From: Vreelandella neptunia
GTDB taxonomy: Bacteria > Pseudomonadota > Gammaproteobacteria > Pseudomonadales > Halomonadaceae
Reading direction: 5' to 3'
DNA: 64,000 nucleotides
Assembly (NCBI RefSeq): GCF_034479615.1
Contig: NZ_CP140255.1
Coordinates: 3,906,001 to 3,970,000 of the forward strand
Positions 44,517 to 54,073 of the stretch are shown in pieces. The position numbers and the translations under genes are program-made. Position 1 is the first letter of the stretch. Each line of letters starts with the position of its first letter. Under the pieces are notes generated by a model that made no database searches, was not told the origin of the DNA, and saw nothing but the letters and a program-made list of their open reading frames with translations.

Positions 44517-44912
44517 TTAACCCAGGAAGCCCGCCACGACTAAACCCAGCGCCACAATACTAAGCAACGCAGCCCCACCGTACATTAGTTTTTTGTTGAT
44601 TGAGTCATTACCCACGCTGATATCAAACATCCCATGGCGCAGGCGGTGGGCGGCGTGAAAGAGCGGCAAACAGACCACCGCCCCAACAAACAGAAAGCCC
44701 GGTACGCTAAACAGCAGTGCCGATGCGCGCTCATAGCTCAGCGCTTCGGCAGGCAGCAGGCCAAGGGGCAGTAGAACGGCGATAAAGAGAATCACGGCGG
44801 GCAGCAAGACGGCAAAACAAACGCCGCCCGCGCTAAACAGCCCCCACCAAAGCGGCTCATCAATGGCTTGTTTATGCCGATTGTCGTGTTTATTCATGGC
44901 TATTTTTTCCAT
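44517..44912 (-). CDS. frdD: Fumarate reductase membrane anchor subunit D
   Basis: 131-residue hydrophobic protein with three membrane helices, anchoring FrdAB to the inner membrane and forming the menaquinol site with FrdC. Enterobacterial FrdD-like segments are DEPLWWGLFSAGGV near the N-terminus and LPLFHAAHRLRHGMFD, whose His-rich stretch faces the quinone site. The start is ATG 44912 (MEKIAMNKHD) with GGAGG 8 nt upstream; a longer frame to 44972 overlaps frdC. It begins 2 bp after the frdC stop. Confidence 0.93.
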   Translation of the reverse strand: MEKIAMNKHDNRHKQAIDEPLWWGLFSAGGVCFAVLLPAVILFIAVLLPLGLLPAEALSYERASALLFSVPGFLFVGAVVCLPLFHAAHRLRHGMFDISVGNDSINKKLMYGGAALLSIVALGLVVAGFLG

Positions 44913-44914
44913 AC

Positions 44915-45310
44915 TTAGGCCCTCCCCAGTAGCCAGAAAAATAGCAGCGCAACGACCACCACTCCCGCCCACTGTCCGGCAACAATGGCCTGATCAGGCA
45001 GGCTGCGCCCGGCGATACGCAGCGGCATTACCCGGGGAAACAGCACAAAGAAGGTGGCGGCGTGAAACAGGCTAGCGGCGAGCGCTAGAAGATTCAGCAC
45101 TAATACGATGGGAGAGCCCATAAAGGCGATCCACCCCTGCCAACTTTCTGCTCCTTGAAGAAGAGCAACCATACCGGCAAGCAAGCAGAGCGTAAAAAAC
45201 ACCAGCGGCAGCACCGTGGCTTCGCGCAGCATATAGAGTTTAAAGAAGCGGTGTTTCAGCCACCAGTTGCGTTTCAGTGGCGGCAGGCGTTGTGTTGATA
45301 ATTTATCCAT
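44915..45310 (-). CDS. frdC: Fumarate reductase membrane anchor subunit C
   Basis: 131-residue three-helix membrane subunit, as long as E. coli FrdC. The N-terminal region NWWLKHRFFKLYMLREATVLPLVFF is the FrdC hallmark, with the conserved Glu (MLREAT) that takes part in quinol oxidation. This haem-free C/D arrangement marks the complex as a quinol:fumarate reductase rather than a cytochrome-b type succinate dehydrogenase. It begins 12 bp after frdB. Confidence 0.95.
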   Translation of the reverse strand: MDKLSTQRLPPLKRNWWLKHRFFKLYMLREATVLPLVFFTLCLLAGMVALLQGAESWQGWIAFMGSPIVLVLNLLALAASLFHAATFFVLFPRVMPLRIAGRSLPDQAIVAGQWAGVVVVALLFFWLLGRA

Positions 45311-45322
45311 GACGTTCCTCCC

Positions 45323-46075
45323 CTACCCTTTGAACAGCGCAATGAGTGTGTGTTTGGCTGCCTCGACCTTGCCCTGATTCACAGCAGCGGCCGGATCAAC
45401 GTGTTTGGGGCAAACCTTGGAGCAGAAGCCCACAAAGGTGCAGCTCCACACCCCCTCATGGCGGTTAAGTTCGGCCATACGCTGCTTCTTGCCATGGTCG
45501 CGGCTATCCAGGTTGTAACGGTGGGCCAGCGTTAGCGCCGCCGGGCCAAGGAACTCAGGATTAAGTCCAAACTGCGGGCAGGCGGAGTAGCAGAGACCAC
45601 AATTAATGCAGTTGGCGAACTGCTTATAGCGGGCGAGCTGTTCGGGAGACTGCTGATAGGTTTCCGGTGCCTGGGGGTCGTAGGGTTTTACTGGGTTGTC
45701 ATCGATCAGGTAGGGCTTAACCGCCGCCAGGTGCTCAAGGAATATTTCCATATCCACTACTAAATCCCGCTGCACCGGGAAGTGGGATAGTGGCTCGATG
45801 CGGATCTCGCCTTCGTAATCGCGCAGGAAAGTTTTACAGCCGAGCTTGGGAATGCCGTTCACCATCACACCGCAGGAGCCGCAAATCGCCATTCGGCATG
45901 ACCAGCGGTAGCTCAAGGTACTATCGAGCTGCTCTTTAATATGGTTTAGGGCATCCAACAGCGAGGTGCTGTCGTCCACCGGCAGTTCGTACTGCTGCCA
46001 ATAGGGTTCAGCCGAGCTGTCGGGCATGTAGCGCTTGACGCTGATGTGTTTGGTGATGATCTGCTGAGTATTCAT
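45323..46075 (-). CDS. frdB: Fumarate reductase iron-sulfur subunit
   Basis: 250-residue electron-transfer subunit carrying three clusters. 2Fe-2S ligands are Cys60, Cys65, Cys68 and Cys80 ([11 protein letters not shown]). The 4Fe-4S motif is [13 protein letters not shown] near 153, and the 3Fe-4S motif is [11 protein letters not shown] near 218. It relays electrons from menaquinol at FrdCD to the FAD of FrdA. Its start overlaps the frdA stop by 4 bp. Confidence 0.96.
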   Translation of the reverse strand: MNTQQIITKHISVKRYMPDSSAEPYWQQYELPVDDSTSLLDALNHIKEQLDSTLSYRWSCRMAICGSCGVMVNGIPKLGCKTFLRDYEGEIRIEPLSHFPVQRDLVVDMEIFLEHLAAVKPYLIDDNPVKPYDPQAPETYQQSPEQLARYKQFANCINCGLCYSACPQFGLNPEFLGPAALTLAHRYNLDSRDHGKKQRMAELNRHEGVWSCTFVGFCSKVCPKHVDPAAAVNQGKVEAAKHTLIALFKG

Positions 46076-47859
46076 GCCTTGCCCCCCTTGCCTGCATCGC
46101 CATAGGCCCGCTCAGCCGGTGCGGAGAACCGCACATCGACATCCTGCCAGTGCAGCTCGGCATTCGCCTCGCCTTGGTAAAACACCTGGCTGTGCTTGAG
46201 GTAGTTAACGTCGTCGCGTTTCTGCATGCCTTCATCCAGGCGCTGATGGGCACCGCGGGATTCACGGCGCTCAAGAGCACTCAAGCAAGAGGCTTCGGCA
46301 ATATCCAACCCATAGCCAAGCTCGATACACTCCAGCAGCTCGGTATTGAATATCTTGCTGGTATCTTTAACGCGTATCTCATTGAAGCGAACGCGCAGTT
46401 GGCGCATGGTCTCAAGCGAATGGCGCATGCCCTCTTCAGTGCGGTAAATACCGCAGCCGCTCTCCATGGCCTGCACCATGGCGCGCTTGAGCTCGACCCA
46501 GTTCTCCCCACTTCCGTTTCCGTCACAAAGGCGCAGCAGTTTTGCTTGTTGGCGGTCACCCTGGGCTTCCAGCAGGCGCATCTCCGCCCACTCGGTTTGT
46601 GCTGCGCGCTTGCTGGCTTGTTCACCGGCTAAGCGGCCAAACACCAGTAGCTCGGTTAGCGAATTGGAGCCTAGCCGGTTGGCACCGTGCAAACCGACAG
46701 AGGCGCACTCTCCTGCGGCGTAGAGCCCGGCGATTGAGGTCTCGCACTGAGGGTCGGTTTCGATTCCGCCCATGGTGTAGTGCACCGCCGGGCGAATAGG
46801 GATGGGCTCTTTAACAGGATCGACATTGATATAAGATTTAGCCAGTTCGCAGATAAACGGCAGGCGCTCCAGAATGTACTTTTCACCCAAGTGACGCAGG
46901 TCAAGATAAACCACGTCGCTGTCGCCAAACTTGCCGGTGCGGCCCGCCTGCTGTTCCTGCCAGAAGGCTTGGGAGAGTTTGTCCCGCGGCCCCAGCTCCA
47001 TGTATTTGTTTTCCGGCTTGCCCAACGGGGTTTCTGGGCCAAGGCCGTAATCCTGCAGGTAACGGTAGCCTTCTTTATTGAGCAGAATGCCGCCTTCGCC
47101 CCGGCACGCTTCGGTAATCAAAATGCCGGAGCCAGGCAGGCCGGTGGGGTGGTACTGAACAAACTCCATATCCCGCAGCGCCACACCGTGACGATAGGCC
47201 ATCGCCATACCGTCGCCGGTGACAATGCCCGCGTTGGTATTGAAGCGGAACAAACGCCCTGCGCCGCCGGTAGCGAGAATCACCGCTTTAGCGCGCAGCA
47301 AAGTTAACTCACCGGTGGCGATCTGCAGGGCAATCACGCCAATTACCGCACCTTCATGTACCGCCAGATCAAGCACGAAGAACTCATCAAAGCGCTCGAT
47401 CTCTGGGTATTTCAGCGAGGTCTGAAACAGGGTGTGGAGCATATGAAAGCCGGTTTTGTCGGCGGCGAACCAGGTGCGTGCGGTTTTCATGCCCCCGAAG
47501 CGGCGCACCTGCACTTGGCCATCGTCTTTACGGCTCCAGGGACAGCCCCAACGCTCCATCTGCACCAGCTCTTGATAAGCGTGATGGACAAAGTAGTCGA
47601 CGACGCCCTGCTCAACCAGCCAGTCACCGCCTGACACTGTGTCATCGAAATGCGCCTGGTGGGAATCTTCGGCACTGGTGACGGCGGCAGCGCCGCCCTC
47701 AGCCGCCACGGTATGGGATCGCATGGGGTAAACCTTGGACAGCAGCGCTATGCGCTGGGGAGTGCCCTGCTCCTTGGCCTGCTCGGCAGCCCCGATAGCA
47801 GCGCGCAAGCCTGCACCACCCCCACCAACAATGACGATATCGAAATCTCGCTGCTGCAT
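46072..47859 (-). CDS. frdA: Fumarate reductase flavoprotein subunit
   Basis: 595-residue catalytic subunit that reduces fumarate to succinate. FAD-binding GGGGAG at 12-17, the covalent-flavin histidine in [11 protein letters not shown] (His49), and active-site regions [18 protein letters not shown] and [10 protein letters not shown]. The start is ATG 47859 (MQQRDFD), preceded by AAGGGG 6 nt away; the frame extends to 47961 but the extra 34 residues are not family-like. It heads the frdABCD-menBCE unit. A perfect FNR/Anr box lies 118 bp upstream, predicting induction without oxygen. Confidence 0.96.
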   Translation of the reverse strand: MQQRDFDIVIVGGGGAGLRAAIGAAEQAKEQGTPQRIALLSKVYPMRSHTVAAEGGAAAVTSAEDSHQAHFDDTVSGGDWLVEQGVVDYFVHHAYQELVQMERWGCPWSRKDDGQVQVRRFGGMKTARTWFAADKTGFHMLHTLFQTSLKYPEIERFDEFFVLDLAVHEGAVIGVIALQIATGELTLLRAKAVILATGGAGRLFRFNTNAGIVTGDGMAMAYRHGVALRDMEFVQYHPTGLPGSGILITEACRGEGGILLNKEGYRYLQDYGLGPETPLGKPENKYMELGPRDKLSQAFWQEQQAGRTGKFGDSDVVYLDLRHLGEKYILERLPFICELAKSYINVDPVKEPIPIRPAVHYTMGGIETDPQCETSIAGLYAAGECASVGLHGANRLGSNSLTELLVFGRLAGEQASKRAAQTEWAEMRLLEAQGDRQQAKLLRLCDGNGSGENWVELKRAMVQAMESGCGIYRTEEGMRHSLETMRQLRVRFNEIRVKDTSKIFNTELLECIELGYGLDIAEASCLSALERRESRGAHQRLDEGMQKRDDVNYLKHSQVFYQGEANAELHWQDVDVRFSAPAERAYGDAGKGGKA

Positions 47860-47976
47860 GAAAAGCCCCTTCATTAGCCAAGTCAAAGGTGGTACTGGCG
47901 GCAATCTGCGCTGCCGTCTTGTGTCTTCGAACTTACCATACAAGAGGAAGGCCCTGTTCATTAGTCCAAAGGACTA

Positions 47977-47990
47977 TTGATGTACATCAA
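47977..47990. promoter_or_regulatory. Perfect FNR/Anr box between frdA and the dicarboxylate transporter gene
   Basis: TTGATGTACATCAA is an exact TTGAT-N4-ATCAA palindrome, the consensus for the oxygen-sensing activators FNR and Anr. It sits in the 267-bp divergent region, 118 bp from frdA and 137 bp from the transporter start. It can serve either or both directions. Confidence 0.88.
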
Positions 47991-48126
47991 GAAAGGAAGG
48001 AATCGAGCTAGCATCGCTTTTACCCTAGTGCTGCACCGCCTACTCTTCAAGTCACTCACTGCCGGGCAGACCACTGCCCACCAAGCAAAAAAAGAGCACA
48101 CTACTAACACTGAAGAGAGGTGCTGC

Positions 48127-49596
48127 ATGACGACCAATGCTCAACCCTCACCGCGATGGAAACTGTTAGCGCCGCTAGCAATCGCTATCATCGTCGCGCT
48201 AATACCCACCCCCCCGGGGCTTTCACCTCATGCGTGGTACTTTTTCGCCATTTTCCTCGGCTGTGTCGTTGGCCTTATTCTTGAACCGTTGCCGGGCGCA
48301 GTGGTGGGTCTGGTCGGCGTTACCCTGGTGGCACTGCTTTCCCGGTGGGTGCTGTTCTCGCCGGAGCAACTAGCGGCTGACGGATTTAATGCCGCGGGCC
48401 AAGCCTTTTCCTGGGCGGTGTCAGGCTTTACCAACTCCACCGTCTGGCTAATTTTCGGTGCCTTTATGTTTGCCCTGGGGTACGAAAAAACCGGGCTCGG
48501 GCGGCGGATATCGCTCTGGCTGGTCAAAGCCATGGGGAGGCGCACCTTGACCCTTGGCTACGCGGTGATGATTGCCGATGGCATTTTGGCGCCGTTTACG
48601 CCCTCGAATACCGCGCGCAGTGCGGGCACGATCTATCCCGTGATTCGCAATCTACCGCCGCTTTACGATTCGCACCCCAATGACCCCAGCATGAAGCGCA
48701 TGGGTAGCTTTTTGATGTGGACCGCGTTGGCCTCGACCTGCGTAACCAGCTCGCTATTTTTGACCGCCCTGGCCCCCAACTTATTGGCTATCGCGCTCAC
48801 CGAAAGCACCACTGGCATCCAAATCAACTGGGGACAGTGGTTTATGGCGGTCGTGCCGGTGGGCATCCTGCTGCTTCTGCTGGTGCCGCTGCTGAGCTAC
48901 TGGCTATGCGCCCCCGAAGTGAAGGCAGGCGATGAAATTTCCGACTGGGCGGGAAAGGAGTTAACCAAGCTGGGGGCACTGACCCGCCATGAAATAATGT
49001 TGGTCGCTATGGTGGTCACCGCCCTGCTGCTGTGGATTTTTGCCGGCAGTGTTATCTCTGGTTCACTCGTGGGCCTAGTGGTGATCTGCGGCATGCTGTT
49101 AACCGGTATTGTGACCTGGAGCGATATTCTCGATAACCGAGCAGCCTGGAATACCTTTGTATGGTTTGCCACCCTGGTGGCACTAGCGGGCGGGCTTAGC
49201 CAAGTAGGCTTCGTTAACTGGTTTGGCAATGTGGTTGGCGGTCAGATAAGTCACTTCGACCCACTGGTGGCCATGGTGGCGCTAGTGGTCATTTTCTATC
49301 TACTGCACTACTTCTTTGCCAGCGTGACGGCCCACGTTACCGCCCTGCTGCCGGTGATTCTGGCCGCGGCATCAGGCATTGCCGGGCTGGATATGCAGAT
49401 GTTTGTTCTGCTGCTGCTACCCACACTTGGCTTTATGGGCATCCTCACCCCCTACGGCACTGGCCCCAGCCCGGTTTACTACGGCAGCGGCTACCTGCCC
49501 AGCGCGCTCTTTTGGCGCTTAGGGGCGATCTTCGGGCTGCTCTTCCTGGTGGTTTGGCTGGTGATCGGCCTGCCCTGGTTAATGGTGATCAGCTGA
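48127..49596 (+). CDS. DASS-family dicarboxylate transporter (CitT/TtdT-like, SLC13)
   Basis: 489-residue membrane protein with about 12-14 hydrophobic helices. Family motifs are SNTARSAGTIYPVIRNLP, TSSLFLTALAPNLLAI and GILTPYGTGPSPVYYGSGYLP near the C-terminus. The closest recognisable types are divalent-anion exchangers such as citrate/tartrate:succinate antiporters and the chloroplast 2-oxoglutarate/malate translocator. The start is ATG 48127 with GAGAGG upstream; the frame is open from 47977, but that stretch is leader. Divergent from frdA and sharing the FNR box, it plausibly exchanges external fumarate or malate for succinate. Confidence 0.9.
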   Translation: MTTNAQPSPRWKLLAPLAIAIIVALIPTPPGLSPHAWYFFAIFLGCVVGLILEPLPGAVVGLVGVTLVALLSRWVLFSPEQLAADGFNAAGQAFSWAVSGFTNSTVWLIFGAFMFALGYEKTGLGRRISLWLVKAMGRRTLTLGYAVMIADGILAPFTPSNTARSAGTIYPVIRNLPPLYDSHPNDPSMKRMGSFLMWTALASTCVTSSLFLTALAPNLLAIALTESTTGIQINWGQWFMAVVPVGILLLLLVPLLSYWLCAPEVKAGDEISDWAGKELTKLGALTRHEIMLVAMVVTALLLWIFAGSVISGSLVGLVVICGMLLTGIVTWSDILDNRAAWNTFVWFATLVALAGGLSQVGFVNWFGNVVGGQISHFDPLVAMVALVVIFYLLHYFFASVTAHVTALLPVILAAASGIAGLDMQMFVLLLLPTLGFMGILTPYGTGPSPVYYGSGYLPSALFWRLGAIFGLLFLVVWLVIGLPWLMVIS

Positions 49597-50349
49597 TCAG
49601 TGTTTTAGCCAAGCGTTGAGCTGCTGAGCAATCATCTCCGGTTGCTCAGCATGAAGATTGTGGCCCCCTTCCAGCGTGATATGGCACAGTCGCGGGGCCA
49701 TCGTTGCTAGATAGGTAGCCAAAGAGTGGAACTTGGCATCCCGCTGCCCCGAAAAGTACCCCACCGGAAGCGTGGTATTTTCCAGCCACTGCCATAGCAA
49801 AGGCTGTTGACCCAAGGAAGTTGCTCGCAGCATGCTGGCGATGGCTGGCCCGTGATTCGCTAGCCGACGCTGAATCTGCCGAGCGCGCTGGGCGTCGGTT
49901 AAGTCGGCGAACACCGGCTGCTGGTACCAGTCGGCAAGTACGTTTTCCAATGGTTCCTGCTCGAAGCGTGTTGCCCAGTGCTCATCGTGAGCAATTCGGG
50001 CAGAGCGCTCACTGGCAGGCAGCCCTGGGTGGGCACTTTCCAGCCAGAGCGCATCCAGCCCCGGTGGCTGACGGCTGGCATGGTACAGCGCCAAGCGCCC
50101 GCCCAAGGAGTACCCCAGCAGGCAGTAACGGCGAACACCGTGAGTTATCAGCGTATCGCCCAGCCAGTGGTGAAAGGCCTCAAAAGAGCCTACCTGCACA
50201 TGGTGATTCTGGCCGTGGCCGGGTAAATCCAGCGCGAGGCAGTGAATGCCTTCCAAGCCAGCGATGACCTCAACCCAGTCCTCAGCATCGCCCAGCAGGC
50301 CGTGGAGCAATACCAGAGTCGGCGCCTGCGTTTGAAGTTTACTGCCCAC
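49597..50349 (-). CDS. menH: SHCHC synthase (MenH)
   Basis: 250-residue alpha/beta-hydrolase that eliminates pyruvate from SEPHCHC in menaquinone synthesis. It has the oxyanion region [12 protein letters not shown], nucleophile elbow [12 protein letters not shown] with the catalytic Ser, and [11 protein letters not shown] with the catalytic His. I prefer GTG 50349 as start, with GAGGAG just upstream, overlapping menD by 11 bp; the frame continues to 50424, but this lies within menD. It is last in the DoxX-menF-menD-menH series, and its stop abuts that of the convergent transporter gene. Confidence 0.92.
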   Translation of the reverse strand: MGSKLQTQAPTLVLLHGLLGDAEDWVEVIAGLEGIHCLALDLPGHGQNHHVQVGSFEAFHHWLGDTLITHGVRRYCLLGYSLGGRLALYHASRQPPGLDALWLESAHPGLPASERSARIAHDEHWATRFEQEPLENVLADWYQQPVFADLTDAQRARQIQRRLANHGPAIASMLRATSLGQQPLLWQWLENTTLPVGYFSGQRDAKFHSLATYLATMAPRLCHITLEGGHNLHAEQPEMIAQQLNAWLKH

Positions 50350-52102
50350 GCGGCTCCTCTCGAATCGCTGCGCCAAGATGCTTGAGATCATCGGCCACCT
50401 GCTGATGAGGTACGTTAATCTCAATCAGCGTAACGTCCGCCAGCAGGGCCTGAGTGTAGGCCGCTATAAAAGCATCCAGTGACTCTGGCGCGAAATAGCC
50501 AAGTCCAAACATCTTCGCCGCATGCTCGAAGTGCAAGCCGTGAGGCTGGCGATAATAACGCGCCAGCAGATCGCCTTCTTTAGGCACCGGCAGCATATGG
50601 AAAATACTGCCGCCATCGTTATTAAGGATAATCACCACCAGAGGTTGGGAGGCCTGTTTCAGCAGCGCCAAGCTATTGAGGTCATGGAGTGCGCTGGTAT
50701 CTCCCAGCACAATGGTGGTGGGCTCCGAGCGTGTGCAACTGAGTCCAAAAGCGGTGGCAATTAAGCCATCAATCCCAGAAGCGCCGCGATTGGCCAATAC
50801 CCGTAGCGGCGTTTGGCGATGCGTACCCAGCATATTCATTAGCCGCGCGGGTAGGCTGTTGCCTATAAATAACTGGCCTTCAGCCAACTGCGCTAAAAGG
50901 TGACAAACTCCCAGCTCTGAGAAGGCTGTACAGCGCTCTTCAACAAGCTGAGTAGTGCGTCGTTGGAGGCTAGCCAGCTGATGCCAGGGAGGCTGCTCAG
51001 GTATCGTTGGCAAATCATCTATAAAGCTGGCGGGCGAGCATATCAAACGGCGCTTAACGCAGTAGTCGGGATCCAGTCGCTGGGGCAACGAATCAACCAA
51101 CCAGACATCCTGCCAGGGCTGCTGGGCAATAAATTGGCTTAATCGCTTGGAGATTAACCGGCCACCAAACTGTAGCAACACCTCGGCTTTGGCGAGCTCA
51201 GCGCTGAAACGCTCATCATGCAGCGCCAAGTCAAAATGGATTAGGTTGTGAGGGTCAAACCGAACCTGGCTCTGTATGTCGGCCAGCAGCGGCCAGCCCA
51301 ACTGCTTGGATAGCTCAACAATCTGCAGCGCCTGCTGGGAATTATCAGAACTGTCTTCAATCCGGCCTACAACAATCAGGCCCCGCTGCTGGGCAAACGC
51401 TTTCCAATCGTCTTTGAAGGTTGGCATCGACGTGCTTATCGGCCAATCACTCCACGGCTTTGAAGTCATCAGCCAGCGCCCGAGCGGAGAGAGATATTCA
51501 CTTGCATCCACCAAGCAGTTACCGGGATAAAGCGGTTCACGGTAACGGCAGTTAATGTGGATGGGCCCCGGTGTGCGGCGCTGCTGATCAACCGCTTGGT
51601 CAAGCGTGCTAAGTAAAAACGCTGCTTTTATCTCAGCATCCGGCGGCGGCAGATCGTGGTGAACAATGGTGTGGCGGGAGAACATATCCCGCTGGTCAAT
51701 CGCCTGATTGCTGCCGTTATCCAGCAGCTCAATGGGGCGGTCGGCAGAGAGCACAATCAGCGGTACGCCGAGCAGCTTGGCTTCCACCACTGCCGGGTAA
51801 AGGTTGGCTACAGCGGTGCCTGAGGTAGTGATAATGACGACCGGGCGCTGACTGCCCCGGGCAGTACCGAGCGCCATAAACCCCAGCCCACGCTCATCAA
51901 AGTGGCAGTGGCAGCGCAGCCCGGCATGCTCGCTGGCCACCATGGTTAAAGGCGATGAACGAGAACCTGGCGCCAGTACTGCGACGCGCACGCCTAAGCG
52001 GTAGAGTTCTTCCAGCATCAGCGTCGCCCATACATGATTAAAAGTGGCGTACTCTTTCAAAAAACCACTCTTCGTAAAACCGTCCGATGTCAGTGCTGTC
52101 AT
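50339..52102 (-). CDS. menD: SEPHCHC synthase (MenD)
   Basis: 587-residue thiamine-diphosphate enzyme joining isochorismate and 2-oxoglutarate, the first committed step to menaquinone. N-terminal signature [11 protein letters not shown] near 43, the activating Glu region [13 protein letters not shown], and the ThDP motif [12 protein letters not shown]...LNNDGGSIF near 455-485 are all conserved. It starts 5 bp after menF and overlaps menH. Confidence 0.95.
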   Translation of the reverse strand: MTALTSDGFTKSGFLKEYATFNHVWATLMLEELYRLGVRVAVLAPGSRSSPLTMVASEHAGLRCHCHFDERGLGFMALGTARGSQRPVVIITTSGTAVANLYPAVVEAKLLGVPLIVLSADRPIELLDNGSNQAIDQRDMFSRHTIVHHDLPPPDAEIKAAFLLSTLDQAVDQQRRTPGPIHINCRYREPLYPGNCLVDASEYLSPLGRWLMTSKPWSDWPISTSMPTFKDDWKAFAQQRGLIVVGRIEDSSDNSQQALQIVELSKQLGWPLLADIQSQVRFDPHNLIHFDLALHDERFSAELAKAEVLLQFGGRLISKRLSQFIAQQPWQDVWLVDSLPQRLDPDYCVKRRLICSPASFIDDLPTIPEQPPWHQLASLQRRTTQLVEERCTAFSELGVCHLLAQLAEGQLFIGNSLPARLMNMLGTHRQTPLRVLANRGASGIDGLIATAFGLSCTRSEPTTIVLGDTSALHDLNSLALLKQASQPLVVIILNNDGGSIFHMLPVPKEGDLLARYYRQPHGLHFEHAAKMFGLGYFAPESLDAFIAAYTQALLADVTLIEINVPHQQVADDLKHLGAAIREEPRGQ

Positions 52103-52107
52103 CTACG

Positions 52108-53430
52108 TTATCCCATCCCAAGCAGCGACATAATGTCAGCAATTTTCGTATCCAGTTCGTGCCACTCCTCGTCTGGTTGGGAGCCTGCCACAATGCCTGC
52201 ACCGGCATAAAGGCGAATCGCTTCTGGGCCGATATGGGCGCAGCGAATGGCCACGGCCAAATCGCTGCTGGTGTGGCTGATTCGGCCGAAAACGCCCGCA
52301 TACCAGCCGCGTTGATGAAGCTCATGCTGGCGAATAAATGCCAGCGCCGACTTGCGGGGAACACCGCCTACCGCCGGGGTAGGCGGCAGCACTGCCAGCA
52401 ACTGCTGGTCGGTGACGTCTCGGTGTAACTCGGCGTGAATCAGACGACGGATATGCTGCACCGAGCGCAGCTTAACAATATGCGCCTCGCCCATCTGGAC
52501 TTGAGAAGAGAGCGGCTCAAGCTGGGTCAAAAGCTGCTGATAGACACACTGGTTTTCCAGACTGTTTTTCTTATCGGCAAGCAGTTCATCGGCAAGCGCT
52601 TGATCTTGTTGGGCATCCTGCCCACGACGCGTGGTACCCGCCAGCGCCTCGGTCATTAAATGCCGTCCTTCACGCTTGTAGAGCCGTTCCGGCGGACAGC
52701 CGATAAAGGCTTCCTGGGGGGTAAACTGGACGCCAAAGTGAAAACAGTCGGCGGCACCGGCCTGCCAGCGGGCTAGCAGCGCCCAAGGGCTAGGCGTTTC
52801 AGGGGTCGTCAGGCAGGTCTCCCGGGAAAGCACCACCTTGGGCGTATGCACTAGGTGGTCGGGGTTCGTCACCTGTCCCACCCAAGCCACCCACTCTTGT
52901 TGGCTAGGGCGATCTTCACGCTGGTAAACCAAAGGCTGCAGGCGAGGCAGCGGCTGCTCTGCTACCAACGCGTCTAAACAGGCATAAGCCTGGGTGATTT
53001 CGGCACCGGGGGAGCGGTCATCGAAACGTAGATTAAGTGATAGCGTCGCGCCACCTTGATGGCGTTTAAGCTCGATACGCGGCAGCAAAAAGTGGCAGGC
53101 TGGAAAGTGCTCCCACCCCGGCGTACCAGGGTCGAAGGCCATGCCGCCAAAATAGTTGGGCTGTTGGCCGCCTGCTTGAGCCAGCACAGCAAGATCCGCC
53201 TGCAGCGCCGCTAACGAATCAAACGCCTTAATCGCCCCCAACACCGCACACTCAACGGTGTTCGTATCACGCGCCTTCCAATAGAGGCGGGGATAAACGC
53301 TCTGCACGTTTAGCCACCCCATCAGGTTACCCACCTGGCAGGGGATAGTTAGGCGGATAAACCCTGTTTTATCGGTTTCACAAAGCGTATCAAGCTGATG
53401 CTTGAGGGCTTCAATAGGGTTAGATTGCAT
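52108..53430 (-). CDS. menF: Isochorismate synthase (MenF)
   Basis: 440-residue chorismate-binding enzyme that makes isochorismate for menaquinone (the family also serves siderophores). Conserved C-terminal catalytic segments: FIGCPPERLYKR, ALAGTTRRG, KNSLENQCVYQQ, VQHIRRLI and PPTPAVGGVPRKSAL, with the last containing the GxP motif. MenF rather than a siderophore role is assigned because menD and menH follow immediately. The DoxX gene precedes by 28 bp on the same strand. Confidence 0.93.
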   Translation of the reverse strand: MQSNPIEALKHQLDTLCETDKTGFIRLTIPCQVGNLMGWLNVQSVYPRLYWKARDTNTVECAVLGAIKAFDSLAALQADLAVLAQAGGQQPNYFGGMAFDPGTPGWEHFPACHFLLPRIELKRHQGGATLSLNLRFDDRSPGAEITQAYACLDALVAEQPLPRLQPLVYQREDRPSQQEWVAWVGQVTNPDHLVHTPKVVLSRETCLTTPETPSPWALLARWQAGAADCFHFGVQFTPQEAFIGCPPERLYKREGRHLMTEALAGTTRRGQDAQQDQALADELLADKKNSLENQCVYQQLLTQLEPLSSQVQMGEAHIVKLRSVQHIRRLIHAELHRDVTDQQLLAVLPPTPAVGGVPRKSALAFIRQHELHQRGWYAGVFGRISHTSSDLAVAIRCAHIGPEAIRLYAGAGIVAGSQPDEEWHELDTKIADIMSLLGMG

Positions 53431-53458
53431 AGTTCGCCTGTTAGGCCAGCGTTTTCAA

Positions 53459-53962
53459 TTACCTGCTAACGCCAGCTTGGTACGTTAAGCCTAGCTTCTT
53501 CTTTATATAAGGTAGCACCCACCGATCACCGCCAAGCCGCCCTGCATTGGCACCCGCCACCAGTAAAAAGAACGTCAGCGCAATCATCCATGGATTAGTG
53601 GACACCGTGCCTGCCATCAAAAACGACATGTTCATCATGATGGCAAAAAACGCAGCAAATGAGGTCAGTACACCAACGATCAACCCCAGGCCCACTAACA
53701 CTTCTCCCAACGGTATAATGAAATTAATGACATCCGCATTGGGCAGCGCAAAATTCTCTAGAAAGGCAACATAGTTAGGGTAAACCGCGCTTCCCTCACG
53801 CATCACAGGGTTGGCAACAGCATTGCTTAAGAAGCCCTCGGCGTTAAAGCCGCCGGTCATTTTACCAATGCCCAAGGTTAGCCAGGTGATGCCTAAATAG
53901 AGCCGTAGAAGTAACCAAACTACCGCCATATATTTGTTATGTCTAAATAAGTCGCCAATCAT
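53459..53962 (-). CDS. DoxX-family membrane protein
   Basis: 167-residue membrane protein with four hydrophobic helices. The family start is recognisable (LLLRLYLGITWLTLGIGKMTGG), followed by FIIPLGEVLVGLGLIVG and LLVAGANAGRLGGDRWVLPY. DoxX proteins include the small subunit of an archaeal thiosulfate:quinone oxidoreductase, but most are uncharacterised. It is the first gene of a unit with menF, menD and menH (28 bp to menF), so a link to menaquinone chemistry or the redox state of the quinone pool is a reasonable inference only. Confidence 0.87.
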   Translation of the reverse strand: MIGDLFRHNKYMAVVWLLLRLYLGITWLTLGIGKMTGGFNAEGFLSNAVANPVMREGSAVYPNYVAFLENFALPNADVINFIIPLGEVLVGLGLIVGVLTSFAAFFAIMMNMSFLMAGTVSTNPWMIALTFFLLVAGANAGRLGGDRWVLPYIKKKLGLTYQAGVSR

Positions 53963-54019
53963 CGCGTAAACTCCTACTCAAGGGTGCTTGCAGTGTGGGA
54001 CAAGATGACGCGGCATATT

Positions 54020-54033
54020 TTGACTTAGATCTA
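54020..54033. promoter_or_regulatory. Degenerate FNR/Anr-like box between DoxX-menFDH and menA
   Basis: TTGACTTAGATCTA matches TTGAT-N4-ATCAA at 8 of 10 positions. It sits in the 111-bp divergent region of the two remaining men units, where an anaerobic control site would be expected. A chance match is possible. Confidence 0.4.
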
Positions 54034-54073
54034 CTTTTCCACACTTAATCATACATTGCCGAATGTTTATTAA

